DNA from: Deltaproteobacteria bacterium | GTDB taxonomy: Bacteria; Myxococcota; B64-G9 | Assembly: GCA_019314375.1 (NCBI GenBank) | Contig: JAFCZJ010000025.1 | Location: forward strand, 1-41,020 | Reading direction: 5' to 3' | DNA length: 41,020 nt | Shown here: piece by piece, positions 1 through 7,420 of the stretch | How the letters are laid out: each line of letters begins with the position of its first letter | How positions within the stretch are numbered: position 1 is the first letter of the stretch | Translations under genes and position numbers: made by a program | The notes under the pieces: generated by a model | Told to the model about the DNA's origin: nothing | Seen by the model: only the letters and a program-made list of their open reading frames with translations | The model's database searches: none

Positions 1-134
1 GGCCAGTTGATCCCATAGCCCGCTGGGGAAATGTCGAACTTATCGAGTTGCTCCCGGTTTGCGCCCGAGAGTCGGGGAAACCAGGCAATGGGTATCGATA
101 CCTCCCGGCCATCACTGGCTGTCAAACGCGACAA
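1..134 (-). CDS. DUF2442 domain protein (5' part, cut by window edge)
   Basis: The minus strand reads an open frame leaving the left edge. Its visible part has the DUF2442 hallmarks: a DGRE turn, then an IPIAWFPRL segment, an ANREQL stretch and a GYGINW ending, matching the (V/I)P(L/I)xWFPRL...(A)xxxQ...GxGIxW pattern of that family. DUF2442 proteins are small (about 80-100 residues), often sit beside a DUF4160 toxin-like gene and have no established biochemical role. No ATG is visible in frame; the listed start is a TTG at 134, and a start further upstream is possible because the frame stays open. About 44 residues are visible. The gene diverges from the DUF3108-like gene. Confidence 0.7.
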   Translation of the reverse strand, partial: MSRLTASDGREVSIPIAWFPRLSGANREQLDKFDISPAGYGINW

Positions 135-183
135 AATGAATCGTGAGCGATGATTAGGCGTCGAAGTGTGGAGAGGTGTGAGG

Positions 184-948
184 ATGCGCGGTCTGTTTTT
201 TAGTGCTCTGTTGATATTGCTTGCCGGGCCGGTTTGGGCCGGTGAGGCGAGGCCCGTGGAGGAGGCTATCAAGCGCAACTTGCCCGCATTCCTTAGGGGT
301 TTTGTGCCCAGTATGACAAAAGGAAAGTCCGGGATTAAGAGAGCGCCGGCTTGTCCTGCTTTGCCTGCTTCGGACTTGCCGCCTTTGGTTTTGCGAAATC
401 ATGCTTGGATTTATTCTATTCGGGCCTTTGGCATGGATTTGGGGCGTGCGGATTTGCGGCCGACCAAGACCTCTTGGGGCTCGGGTTTGCGGCTTGATGC
501 TCGCCTGCGTGGTCCGGTGGCCAATGTTTTGGGATCCCGGGTTACGCTTGTCAGTCACAAGCCGAAGAAGGGCATGCCGGATGGATTGTCGTTTCTGCGG
601 AAATTGAGAGCTAAGAAGCTTGTGCCTGGCGCTTGCTTTTCGGCGCGGGTGCTGGTGGACGGTACGGTTTGGATTTTGCGGGGTAAGGTGTTGGGGCCTG
701 TTCGACTCTCCATGCCTTTCGGTCCGCAGCCGGCACTGGTTTTGGAGATTCAGGCCCGGCGGCGTGGGCGCAGGCAGAAGGTGGCACTCAAAATCTGGTT
801 GAGCGACGACGTCTGGCGCATGCCTTTGCGCATTGAGGGTCGGGGGGATTTTGGTCGGGTGGATATTTCGCTGAAGCGATGCCTGCGTTTCAGTCTTTCC
901 TCGGCTGGGTGTCCTTCTCGGAAAAACTGTCGGTCAAGGCTTCTTTGA
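184..948 (+). CDS. Exported DUF3108-like protein
   Basis: A 254-residue protein with an N-terminal signal peptide (hydrophobic stretch residues 3-17, ending PVWA before GEARP), so probably exported to the periplasm. The central part has the alternating beta pattern of DUF3108 proteins, and near the C-terminus a LWLSDD-like stretch (IWLSDDVWRMPLRIEG) matches the family's typical 'WLSDDxxRlPv' ending. DUF3108 proteins are beta-rich envelope proteins of unknown biochemical role. ATG 184 is preferred over an in-frame GTG at 166 because GAGAGG lies 8 bases before it and the signal peptide then has normal length. Its last 59 bases overlap the 3' end of the convergent kinase gene, and the final 20 residues are basic and Cys-containing, which may be a non-conserved extension. 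Confidence 0.75.
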   Translation: MRGLFFSALLILLAGPVWAGEARPVEEAIKRNLPAFLRGFVPSMTKGKSGIKRAPACPALPASDLPPLVLRNHAWIYSIRAFGMDLGRADLRPTKTSWGSGLRLDARLRGPVANVLGSRVTLVSHKPKKGMPDGLSFLRKLRAKKLVPGACFSARVLVDGTVWILRGKVLGPVRLSMPFGPQPALVLEIQARRRGRRQKVALKIWLSDDVWRMPLRIEGRGDFGRVDISLKRCLRFSLSSAGCPSRKNCRSRLL

Positions 949-2371
949 TTTCTTCCGTGCGTTCGTTGACGATGTTGCCGACCACGCTTTCCGAGGGCCC
1001 GGCCCGTGGTTGCAGGTCGGCTTGTTGGATTTCCACGGGTCCCTCGCGGGAGAGCTCTTCGACCAGGCGATCTGATGCTTTGTCCACCAGCTTGCTGAGC
1101 GCCGGGGTGTAGCGGATGGTGATGACCCGCTCGCGTTTTCGGGTCCAGAATTCCTCCGCGGGACGACCGCCTTGCAAGAGGCCTTGGATTCGGGGCCAGT
1201 CGCACAAACGCTTGTTGGGATCTTTGATGAGTGTGCCGCGGACAAAGGTCACCAGGGCTTCTGGTATTTCGGGTTTGAGCTCGGCGATGTCCGGGGGTTC
1301 TTTCCAGGCATGGGCTTCCAGCCAATCCTTGGCCGTTTTTTCCTCGAAGGGGTGCTGTCCGGTCAGCATCTCAAAGGCCATGATGCCCAGGGCGTAGATG
1401 TCGATTCGACCGTCCACGGGTTGTCCCAAGGCCGTCTCCGGGGCCAGGTAGCGAATGGTGCCTTCCACGCTCTTGGTGCGAATGCCGGCTTGAATCGAGC
1501 GAGCCAGGCCAAAGTCCATCAGCTTGATTTGGCGTCGATCATCGAAAGCCACGTTGGCGGGCTTGACGTCCCGGTGGGCGAAGCCCCGCGAATGCGCATA
1601 GGCTAAGGCGCTGGCGATTTGACGCAGGATGGTCACGGCCTCGTCGGGGGGCAAGATGGAGCGCTTGGCCAGGACCTGGGCCAAATCGACACCCGAGAGC
1701 TTCTCCATGACGATGAAATATGTGGCGAAGGCGGATTCGGTGTCGAAGACTTGCACGATGTTCGGGTGGCTCAGTTCCGCGATGGTGCGGGCTTCCTGCA
1801 AAAAGCGATCGCGGAAACCCGGATGGTAGGCCAGGGAATGGGAGAGCATTTTGATGGCCACCACCCGGTTTAAACCCGGATGCAGCGCCGCATAAACTTT
1901 GCCGGTGGAACCCTCGCCGATCTTGCCTAAGAAACGATACTTGCCCACCTGCTCGATGCCGCCGCCCCGGTCCAATCGCTGACCCAAAATTTCGGTGAGG
2001 AATCCGGCCAATTGCGGATAGGCGTCCAATAGCGGTTTTAGTATTTTGCGCCGGATGCGAATGGTGGTTACGTCCGTCTCGGCGATGACGTCGGCTGAGC
2101 GTGCATCCCCCGTCAGCAAAGCCATCTCACCGACCACCTCGCCGGGACCGAGAAAGACGGAGGACTTTTCCTGATCCTGCTCATCCAGGATGGGTACCTT
2201 GACTCGTCCATCCCGGATGATGTGCATGTCGTCTTCCAAGTCACCCGCTTGGATCAGCACCTGGCCCGCGCGATAGTGGCGCTCTTCGACCTTGCAAGCC
2301 AGGTCCTCGATGGCCTTGCGGTCGATTCCCTCAAATCCAGGGTTTGCGGCAAGAAAGTTCGCGATGCTCAT
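890..2371 (-). CDS. Cyclic-nucleotide-binding Ser/Thr protein kinase
   Basis: A 493-residue fusion. Residues about 24-134 form a cNMP-binding (CAP_ED) domain with the phosphate-binding-cassette pattern GEVVGEMALL...ARSA. Residues about 145-365 form a Hanks-type kinase: glycine loop GEGSTG (152-157), catalytic Lys174, HRDVKPAN with Asp268, DFG 286-288 and an APET activation-segment end. All catalytic residues are present, so activity is expected. The 125-residue tail has no recognised domain, is charged, and lacks a membrane segment; the protein is predicted to be cytoplasmic. The start ATG overlaps the stop of the upstream M14 gene (ATGA), implying translational coupling. The architecture resembles PKA/PKG logic on one chain, with ligand binding presumably controlling the kinase; the ligand is unknown. 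Confidence 0.93.
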   Translation of the reverse strand: MSIANFLAANPGFEGIDRKAIEDLACKVEERHYRAGQVLIQAGDLEDDMHIIRDGRVKVPILDEQDQEKSSVFLGPGEVVGEMALLTGDARSADVIAETDVTTIRIRRKILKPLLDAYPQLAGFLTEILGQRLDRGGGIEQVGKYRFLGKIGEGSTGKVYAALHPGLNRVVAIKMLSHSLAYHPGFRDRFLQEARTIAELSHPNIVQVFDTESAFATYFIVMEKLSGVDLAQVLAKRSILPPDEAVTILRQIASALAYAHSRGFAHRDVKPANVAFDDRRQIKLMDFGLARSIQAGIRTKSVEGTIRYLAPETALGQPVDGRIDIYALGIMAFEMLTGQHPFEEKTAKDWLEAHAWKEPPDIAELKPEIPEALVTFVRGTLIKDPNKRLCDWPRIQGLLQGGRPAEEFWTRKRERVITIRYTPALSKLVDKASDRLVEELSREGPVEIQQADLQPRAGPSESVVGNIVNERTEEIKEALTDSFSEKDTQPRKD

Positions 2372-3333
2372 GAGGGGATCTTGGCATTCGGGTGGGCGGC
2401 TTGTAAAGCGTCAGGAGGGGGTAAGTTTAAGGCCCGCAGAAAATAAGCCACGAGGCCTGGAACGTCGTTTTCGACCCAGCGGTTTGGTTGGCGTGGATTG
2501 AAGCGCCAGAATGGGCTGGGGGCGCGCAGGTGTTGGCGCAGGCTGGCGAAGACGCTTTGGTGCTCGACGCAGATGGCCCAGCAGTTGTGGACGTGATGCT
2601 GATGGTCTTCGAGCTCGCCCGTGAAGACATCGAAATGGCGGAGGGCCAGACGTCGATAGCGGGTTTTGGTTTGGGCTTTTGCGAAGGTTTTTGCGAGATC
2701 TTTGTAGTGGGCATAGGACGGTTTGTCTGTGACTCGGGCCGGGATGATTGTGCCCATGAAGGCATGGAGGTTGGCGCTGGCTGTGAATTGGTAACGGCTC
2801 ATGAGGGTATCGAGGGCCGAGCTTTCGGGCTCGCTGAGTGCTTTGGGGCCGCGGTAGGTGGCTTTTCCCTTTTTGGATGAGCCGGTGCCGGGCAGCCAGG
2901 AGGTTTTGGCTTGATGGGGCAGGGGGAAGTTGCGGTTCAGATCCACCCCGTGGGCATTGCAGCGCAGCTCGGCCAGCTTGCCTCGGCCAGCTTGTTCCCA
3001 GGTTCGGGCGTAGGCGTCGGGGTTTGCGCTTGGCATGACCCAGAGTTCGGCCTGCTCACGCAAGAGGCCGGCTTGGTCTTTGGCCTCTGCGAAGTTTCGG
3101 GCAAGACCCAAGGCCACTTGGGTTCCGATGAATTCCAGGCCATGGATGTCGGCCGTACACAGCACAGGTGGGAGCTCCGGCTTGTTGCCGGGAAGGCGCA
3201 GAATCTCGAGTGGGCGTCCAAGGACGCTTTGGCCGATTTCAACGATCTCTCCCTTGCCCTGATTCGCCAATTCTCGCAGTTGGGTGGCGCGGGCTTCCGG
3301 GGAAAGGTAGGGAGCGAGCTCTGCTTGCTTCAT
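2368..3333 (-). CDS. M14-family zinc carboxypeptidase
   Basis: A 321-residue metallopeptidase of the M14 (carboxypeptidase A/E) family. Visible zinc and catalytic elements are His64-x-x-Glu67 (HGLE), the DLNRNF substrate/zinc region at 131-136, the third ligand His190 in NLHAF, and the likely catalytic Glu257 in ICVEH. No signal peptide or membrane segment is seen, so it is predicted to be cytoplasmic, where M14 enzymes act on peptidoglycan peptides, polyglutamylated proteins or small peptides. The substrate is not known. It overlaps both neighbours by ATGA junctions: its start lies in the end of the PilZ gene and its stop in the start of the kinase gene, so the three should be translated together. 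Confidence 0.85.
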   Translation of the reverse strand: MKQAELAPYLSPEARATQLRELANQGKGEIVEIGQSVLGRPLEILRLPGNKPELPPVLCTADIHGLEFIGTQVALGLARNFAEAKDQAGLLREQAELWVMPSANPDAYARTWEQAGRGKLAELRCNAHGVDLNRNFPLPHQAKTSWLPGTGSSKKGKATYRGPKALSEPESSALDTLMSRYQFTASANLHAFMGTIIPARVTDKPSYAHYKDLAKTFAKAQTKTRYRRLALRHFDVFTGELEDHQHHVHNCWAICVEHQSVFASLRQHLRAPSPFWRFNPRQPNRWVENDVPGLVAYFLRALNLPPPDALQAAHPNAKIPS

Positions 3334-3713
3334 GCCTGCTTCATGACCTCAAGGACCCAGTCGTCGATGGCCTCGGCCACGTCGGCCGGCATATCCAAGA
3401 AGCGCAGACCCATGCCCGGATCATGGGGGCCGTTGGGGACGAACTTGCGTTTCCAAACCACCTCGGCCGTGCATTGAACCTGTTGTTCGATGGGGGCCGG
3501 CAAGGAAAGCTCGACCCGGAATTGTTCGCCCGGGTCGTGGGGATTGATCGAACTGATGAACATGCCGCCCCTGGAGATGTTTTTTGCGTAACCGAAAAAG
3601 CTGCGCTTTTTTGCTTCCAGTTTGACCTTAAGGATGATCAGAGGTGATCTGAGCGCGAGCCGCTGGTGGGCCTGGATGGGTTGCTGGCTCGGTTCTTGGG
3701 TTGTCTGGGTCAT
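3330..3713 (-). CDS. PilZ domain protein
   Basis: A 127-residue single-domain PilZ protein. Both c-di-GMP contact motifs are present: RxxxR as R18-L-A-L-R22 and NxSxGG as N45-I-S-R-G-G50, followed by a beta-barrel core ending in a GMGLRF strand. It resembles the short myxobacterial-type PilZ proteins. The start chosen is the ATG at 3713, with TTGGAGGC six bases upstream; an open frame extends another 22 codons but has no better signal. It is expected to bind c-di-GMP and relay it to a partner, and translational coupling to the M14 peptidase and cNMP-kinase makes those the first candidates. This is inference from position. Confidence 0.88.
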   Translation of the reverse strand: MTQTTQEPSQQPIQAHQRLALRSPLIILKVKLEAKKRSFFGYAKNISRGGMFISSINPHDPGEQFRVELSLPAPIEQQVQCTAEVVWKRKFVPNGPHDPGMGLRFLDMPADVAEAIDDWVLEVMKQA

Positions 3714-3756
3714 GATTGCCTCCAATTGCCATGATCTCACGGACTGGGGCTTGGAT

Positions 3757-4089
3757 TCAAGGCCCGGCTGGATTTTCACAAATCAGGCGGCTCAGGCTGT
3801 CGATTCGTCCGCTGGATCGACGCGAAGCCGGGATGGCCAACCATCGCCTGTCGAATTCCGCCTTGCTCAGGGTTTCGCATGTTCCATTTCCGCGAGCCAT
3901 CAACGAGCAGGTGTTGCGCACACGCAAGCGCAGTCGGTGAGCGGCTTGTTTTGTTGCATCTTGGGCCTGGATGTTTTGACCAGGTTCGGGCGGTATCTGC
4001 TGCCACTGCCCCCAGAGAACGATCGTGCCCGCCAGCCCCAAAAGGGTCAGCAAGGCCAGACCCAACCACATGCCGGAGCGTAAGGTCAC
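3757..4089 (-). CDS. Small single-pass membrane protein
   Basis: A 110-residue protein that I do not recognise. It has one N-terminal hydrophobic helix (residues about 7-25, WLGLALLTLLGLAGTIVLW) followed by a polar, basic domain of about 80 residues with a Cys pair spaced 10 apart (NTC...GTC) and a third Cys near the end. This fits a membrane-anchored or exported small domain. The listed start is a GTG at 4089, two bases after the ERG2-like stop codon; an ATG at 4071 is an alternative giving a shorter N-terminus. Position between the ERG2-like and PilZ genes on the same strand suggests it belongs to the same operon. Confidence 0.6.
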   Translation of the reverse strand: MTLRSGMWLGLALLTLLGLAGTIVLWGQWQQIPPEPGQNIQAQDATKQAAHRLRLRVRNTCSLMARGNGTCETLSKAEFDRRWLAIPASRRSSGRIDSLSRLICENPAGP

Positions 4090-4091
4090 CG

Positions 4092-4652
4092 TTAGATTTT
4101 GCCCATGAGCAGGGACTTGAGAGTCAGGCGGGTGTATCCGGCCAGCGTGGCACCCAAGGCGCGGTAGTCCAAGGTTGAGATGGCCGAATCGGCCAGGCCG
4201 AAGGGCAGCATCTGCACGATGGGGCCCCTGGCGTATTCCAGCATCCAGGCGCCTTCCGGCAGGCGATAGCCTTTTGTTCGACTCTTGTCCAGATGGGCCT
4301 GACTGCCCGGCAGGTAAACTTTGCGCTCAGGCTCGCCGTCTTCCATGCACCACATCTCACCCGAAAACACCCAGTCGTAGACATCGGTCCGGTAGCGTCC
4401 CGAATGGCCCTCGGTGCCGATCGAGCTGCCGAAGATGATGACGTATTCGGTGATGGAGGCGTGGAGCAAGGTGAGCATGCCCATGGCACCGCCGGCGTTG
4501 TTGAAGATCCATTTGCGGGGGCCGTCGTGGATGTAGCGTGGGTAGCGTTTTTGTAGTTCTTCTGTTACAGCATCGAAGGCTTGTTCCAAGGGCAGGTCGA
4601 TTCCGGCCTTGGCGCAGAGACGAAGTTGTTCGGGATCGAAGACATAAGCCAT
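4092..4652 (-). CDS. ERG2 / sigma-1 receptor family protein
   Basis: A 186-residue protein with clear similarity to the ERG2 (sterol C8-C7 isomerase) and sigma-1 receptor family. Visible family motifs are FNNAGGAMG (50-58), LLHASITEY (62-70), FGSSIGTEGHSGRY (74-87), PG (115-116), WMLEYARG (136-143) and LPFGLADSAISTLD (149-162). The two acidic residues that hold ligand in human sigma-1 (Asp126, Glu172) align with Asp93 and Glu139. The family is best known in eukaryotes, with an N-terminal transmembrane helix; this protein lacks that helix and starts directly at the soluble domain. The ATG at 4652 is preceded by AAAGGAG nine bases upstream. No sterol genes are visible nearby, so isomerase activity is only one possibility; a ligand-binding role is another. 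Confidence 0.88.
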   Translation of the reverse strand: MAYVFDPEQLRLCAKAGIDLPLEQAFDAVTEELQKRYPRYIHDGPRKWIFNNAGGAMGMLTLLHASITEYVIIFGSSIGTEGHSGRYRTDVYDWVFSGEMWCMEDGEPERKVYLPGSQAHLDKSRTKGYRLPEGAWMLEYARGPIVQMLPFGLADSAISTLDYRALGATLAGYTRLTLKSLLMGKI

Positions 4653-4759
4653 GGCTTGCTTTCTCCTTTGGGCACCTGATTCAATTTGCCTATCATGGAA
4701 GCTCGGGCGTCGGCAAGGTGAGGTTTTCACGGATGCGGTTCTCGCGGAGGATGAGCTGA

Positions 4760-5116
4760 ATGAAGTGGATCCCATGGGTTTTGGCCGTGGCCGCCGCGGG
4801 TTATTGCCTCTACTGGTTGCTGCGGGTGTTGACCCATGGCGGGCGGACTCGCCGCAAAGCGCTGCGGATCAAGATGCAACTGGAGCAGGTTTGGGCAGAG
4901 CAAGAAGGCGTATCGCCCGAACGACCCATCCTGGTGGACTCTCCATCGGTGGTGGAGCCCAAGGCCGAATCCGCCAACTGCCCGAATTGCGAGCATCCCA
5001 TGCGTGTTGTCGAGCATACGGCCGAGACTCGGGCTGGTCGTCGCCTCCGGGTGGCCTATTTGCGATGCGATATTTGTGGTGACGAACGGGCCTTGTTCTT
5101 CGCCCTCAAGAAGTGA
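4760..5116 (+). CDS. Membrane-anchored zinc-ribbon protein
   Basis: A 118-residue protein with one N-terminal membrane helix (residues about 3-22), a basic stretch (RTRRKALRIK) just after it that suggests a cytoplasmic C-terminus, and a C-terminal zinc ribbon made of two CxxC knuckles (C74/C77 in CPNC, C103/C106 in CDIC). Nothing indicates a specific partner. A GGAGG lies ten bases before the ATG. The gene diverges from the ERG2-like gene, sharing an intergenic region of about 107 bases, and converges with the histidine-kinase-like gene five bases away. Confidence 0.75.
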   Translation: MKWIPWVLAVAAAGYCLYWLLRVLTHGGRTRRKALRIKMQLEQVWAEQEGVSPERPILVDSPSVVEPKAESANCPNCEHPMRVVEHTAETRAGRRLRVAYLRCDICGDERALFFALKK

Positions 5117-5121
5117 ATTTT

Positions 5122-7131
5122 TCAGTTGGCCTCGCGCCAGCCGTCCGCCAAAGCGTTCAGCTTGGCCACCATGTCCAGGTGGCGGGCGGATTGACCCTGT
5201 CTGGTGATCAGGCGTCTCAGCCTGGGCTCGAAAAACTGGCGACCTTCACCAGGCCGCAAGACGATGTCGCCGATGCGATCGCCCATGGCTTCGTACAGAT
5301 CTTGAATGTCTCGTTCCCGGGTGAAGAGCAGAACCGCCAGGTCGTTCCTGGCGCTGTATAGGCTCGCCAATAACTCCATCCCCTTGCTGCCGCCGGTGCC
5401 GTCCACGGCCACCACAACCCCGATCTCAGGATTGCTCATCAAGGTCTGGATGGCATCGTCGACTTTGTCGACCGAGAGGCAGGAGATGCCCTGGAGATCC
5501 GTCGTCATGCGGGCCATGGAGGAAGGACCCAGGATGAGGATCTGGCTCTCTTTGTTCTTCGGGGCCGAGGCGACGAAGTCGTTTAAGATTTGAAGGATTT
5601 TGTTTTCGGCTTCTTTCTGGGGTTCCTCGGGCAGGCTGGTCAATTGCTCGCGGCATGAAGCCAGCAAGTTTCGGCGTTCGAATACCCCTCGCAGGGTGGT
5701 GCCGCGGTGGTTCAAGTCGGCCCGAATTTTTTGGGCAACGAGGACGCCGCTCGGCACGGGCCGAACGAGGTGATCGTAGCCGCCCAGTTCGAAGACCCCC
5801 AGGGTGGTTTGCGAGGCATCGGACGAGACCGCCAGCAGCAGGGGTACCCCGGGATGTTCCGCCTTGAGGAAGTGGGCGAATTCCATGACGTCTACATCTT
5901 TTTCTGAACTGTCTAAGAGGACCAGATCCACTTCAGGGCCGACCATCCTGGCCTTCAATTCGTCTATGCTATGCAATTCTTCAAGCTGGATGGAGCGATC
6001 TTTGAGATAGCGCTCCACTACGCGAGCCGGGTTCAGGGCCGGGGCTAAGGCCAGGATGTGTTCGGGTTTGTCCTCGGCGGGATCATGCTCGGCGTCAGGC
6101 AAATCGGCTCCCAGATCCAGATCGGTCGCGAAGTCCTGCAACTCGGCATTCAGGGCCTTGGCCTCGCTGAAGGTCACCCCTTCGTCGTCAAAGTCTTCGA
6201 GTCCTTCGAGGGGCTCGAGCATTTCGGCTTGCCCATTCATCCCCAAAGGTGGGGCCGGGCTTGGCTGGACGTCAACGGCGGGCAGCAGAAGCTCAAACAT
6301 GGTGGCATAGTGATGGGTCCCATCCATGGACTGATGATCGCCTAGCCGCAAGGTGCCTCCCGTGGCTTCCACCAGTTGGGTGGCGATATGAAGTCCCAGG
6401 CCCGTGCCCCGATTGCCCTTGGTTGAGAAGTTGGGCTCGAAAATGCGATTTCTAAAGGTCGCGGGGATGCCGCCACCCGTGTCCGCAACTTGAATGCAGA
6501 CGCTCTGATCTTCTAAGTCGTGCGCCTGAATGAGGATGCACCTTTCGTTCGCGTCGGCCACCGCGTCGATGGCGTTGCCCACCAGATGGGCCAGGACGTG
6601 AAAGAGTTTTTGGCGCTCCATGCGCAGCCTGGGCAGGTTCGGCGGCAGGTCCACCTCGATTTGAATGTTCCGACTGTCCAGCTGGAATTGATAAACGCTG
6701 AACATTTCGACGACGACGGCCTCGATGCTGGCCTCCATCTCTCGAACCATGCCATCGCCGAGTAGGCGCTGCACCAAGAAATGTGCCTGACGCAATTCTT
6801 CCATCTTGCGGGCCACCAAGGTGCTTCGGGTGACCAATTCAGCTTGTTCCTGGGTTTCGAAGTGGCCGCGGGCCTGGGCTACGAAGTCCTGGATTTCCCC
6901 CATGGCCTTGGTCATGTCCGCCATCAGCCCGGCCATTTGGGCACCGACTTCAGCCATTTGGGCGACGTGGACAAGTGAGTCCAGGCGCTGCTTGCCCTTC
7001 TCCTCCAATTCGCGCCAGCATTCGTCGAGAGCACCCAGTTTTGGCTTTAATTGCTGAGCCAGCTCGTCATGGCCTTTGTCGACGAGTTGATCGGCGAATT
7101 GCCAAAGTGATTGGATGGCTCTGTGCTTCAA
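5122..7131 (-). CDS. Degenerate hybrid histidine-kinase-like protein
   Basis: About 669 residues. The N-terminal 120 residues are helical with no membrane segment. A GHKL ATPase domain follows with N-box HLVGNAIDA, G1 box DTGGGIP and G2 box GTGLGLH all intact. In the region where an H-box would lie (QMAEVGAQMAGLMADM, aligned to the usual LGEMAAGIAHE pattern) the phosphoacceptor His appears replaced by Ala. The C-terminal half holds two receiver-like folds: the first keeps an Asp (LVLLDSS) but lacks the acidic pair and has Arg for the conserved Lys (VRP); the second (VVVAVDGTGG) is more degenerate. The start is uncertain: TTG 7131 has AGGGGG six to seven bases upstream; a GTG at 7167 has no ribosome site. 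A pseudo-kinase or a kinase using another partner's His domain is plausible. Confidence 0.8.
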   Translation of the reverse strand: MKHRAIQSLWQFADQLVDKGHDELAQQLKPKLGALDECWRELEEKGKQRLDSLVHVAQMAEVGAQMAGLMADMTKAMGEIQDFVAQARGHFETQEQAELVTRSTLVARKMEELRQAHFLVQRLLGDGMVREMEASIEAVVVEMFSVYQFQLDSRNIQIEVDLPPNLPRLRMERQKLFHVLAHLVGNAIDAVADANERCILIQAHDLEDQSVCIQVADTGGGIPATFRNRIFEPNFSTKGNRGTGLGLHIATQLVEATGGTLRLGDHQSMDGTHHYATMFELLLPAVDVQPSPAPPLGMNGQAEMLEPLEGLEDFDDEGVTFSEAKALNAELQDFATDLDLGADLPDAEHDPAEDKPEHILALAPALNPARVVERYLKDRSIQLEELHSIDELKARMVGPEVDLVLLDSSEKDVDVMEFAHFLKAEHPGVPLLLAVSSDASQTTLGVFELGGYDHLVRPVPSGVLVAQKIRADLNHRGTTLRGVFERRNLLASCREQLTSLPEEPQKEAENKILQILNDFVASAPKNKESQILILGPSSMARMTTDLQGISCLSVDKVDDAIQTLMSNPEIGVVVAVDGTGGSKGMELLASLYSARNDLAVLLFTRERDIQDLYEAMGDRIGDIVLRPGEGRQFFEPRLRRLITRQGQSARHLDMVAKLNALADGWREAN

Positions 7132-7232
7132 ATGCTTGCCCCCTTTCGCGCAACACAGGTCGTGCACAGTGGGGCATTAGAACAGGACTCTCTTTGTCCG
7201 TCAATGGAGATTGCTGGGTTGTGAATGGGTAT

Positions 7233-7403
7233 TTACTTGTTTCTGACTGCGCCGGCCCGCTCCACCACCTCACCAGGCAAACACAGCAAGTAGGGCGTGA
7301 TTTGGAAGGCCTGCTGGATGGGTGTGACCACCATCGGCTGCCCGATGACGGGAGCATGGCCCAAGCCTCCCAGGACAAAGATCAGGGTCGCGAGAATGTT
7401 CAT
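7233..7403 (-). CDS. Small 56-residue secreted or membrane protein
   Basis: A short open frame directly after the PDZ gene on the same strand, 17 bases downstream. It begins with a hydrophobic stretch (NILATLIFVLGGLGHAPVIG) like a short signal peptide or membrane anchor, then about 35 polar residues with a single Cys. An AAGGAG sits nine bases before the ATG, which is the main evidence that it is translated. It would be the last gene of the sigma/anti-sigma/PDZ operon. I do not recognise the sequence. Confidence 0.5.
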   Translation of the reverse strand: MNILATLIFVLGGLGHAPVIGQPMVVTPIQQAFQITPYLLCLPGEVVERAGAVRNK

Positions 7404-7420
7404 GTCCGATTCTCCTTCTC

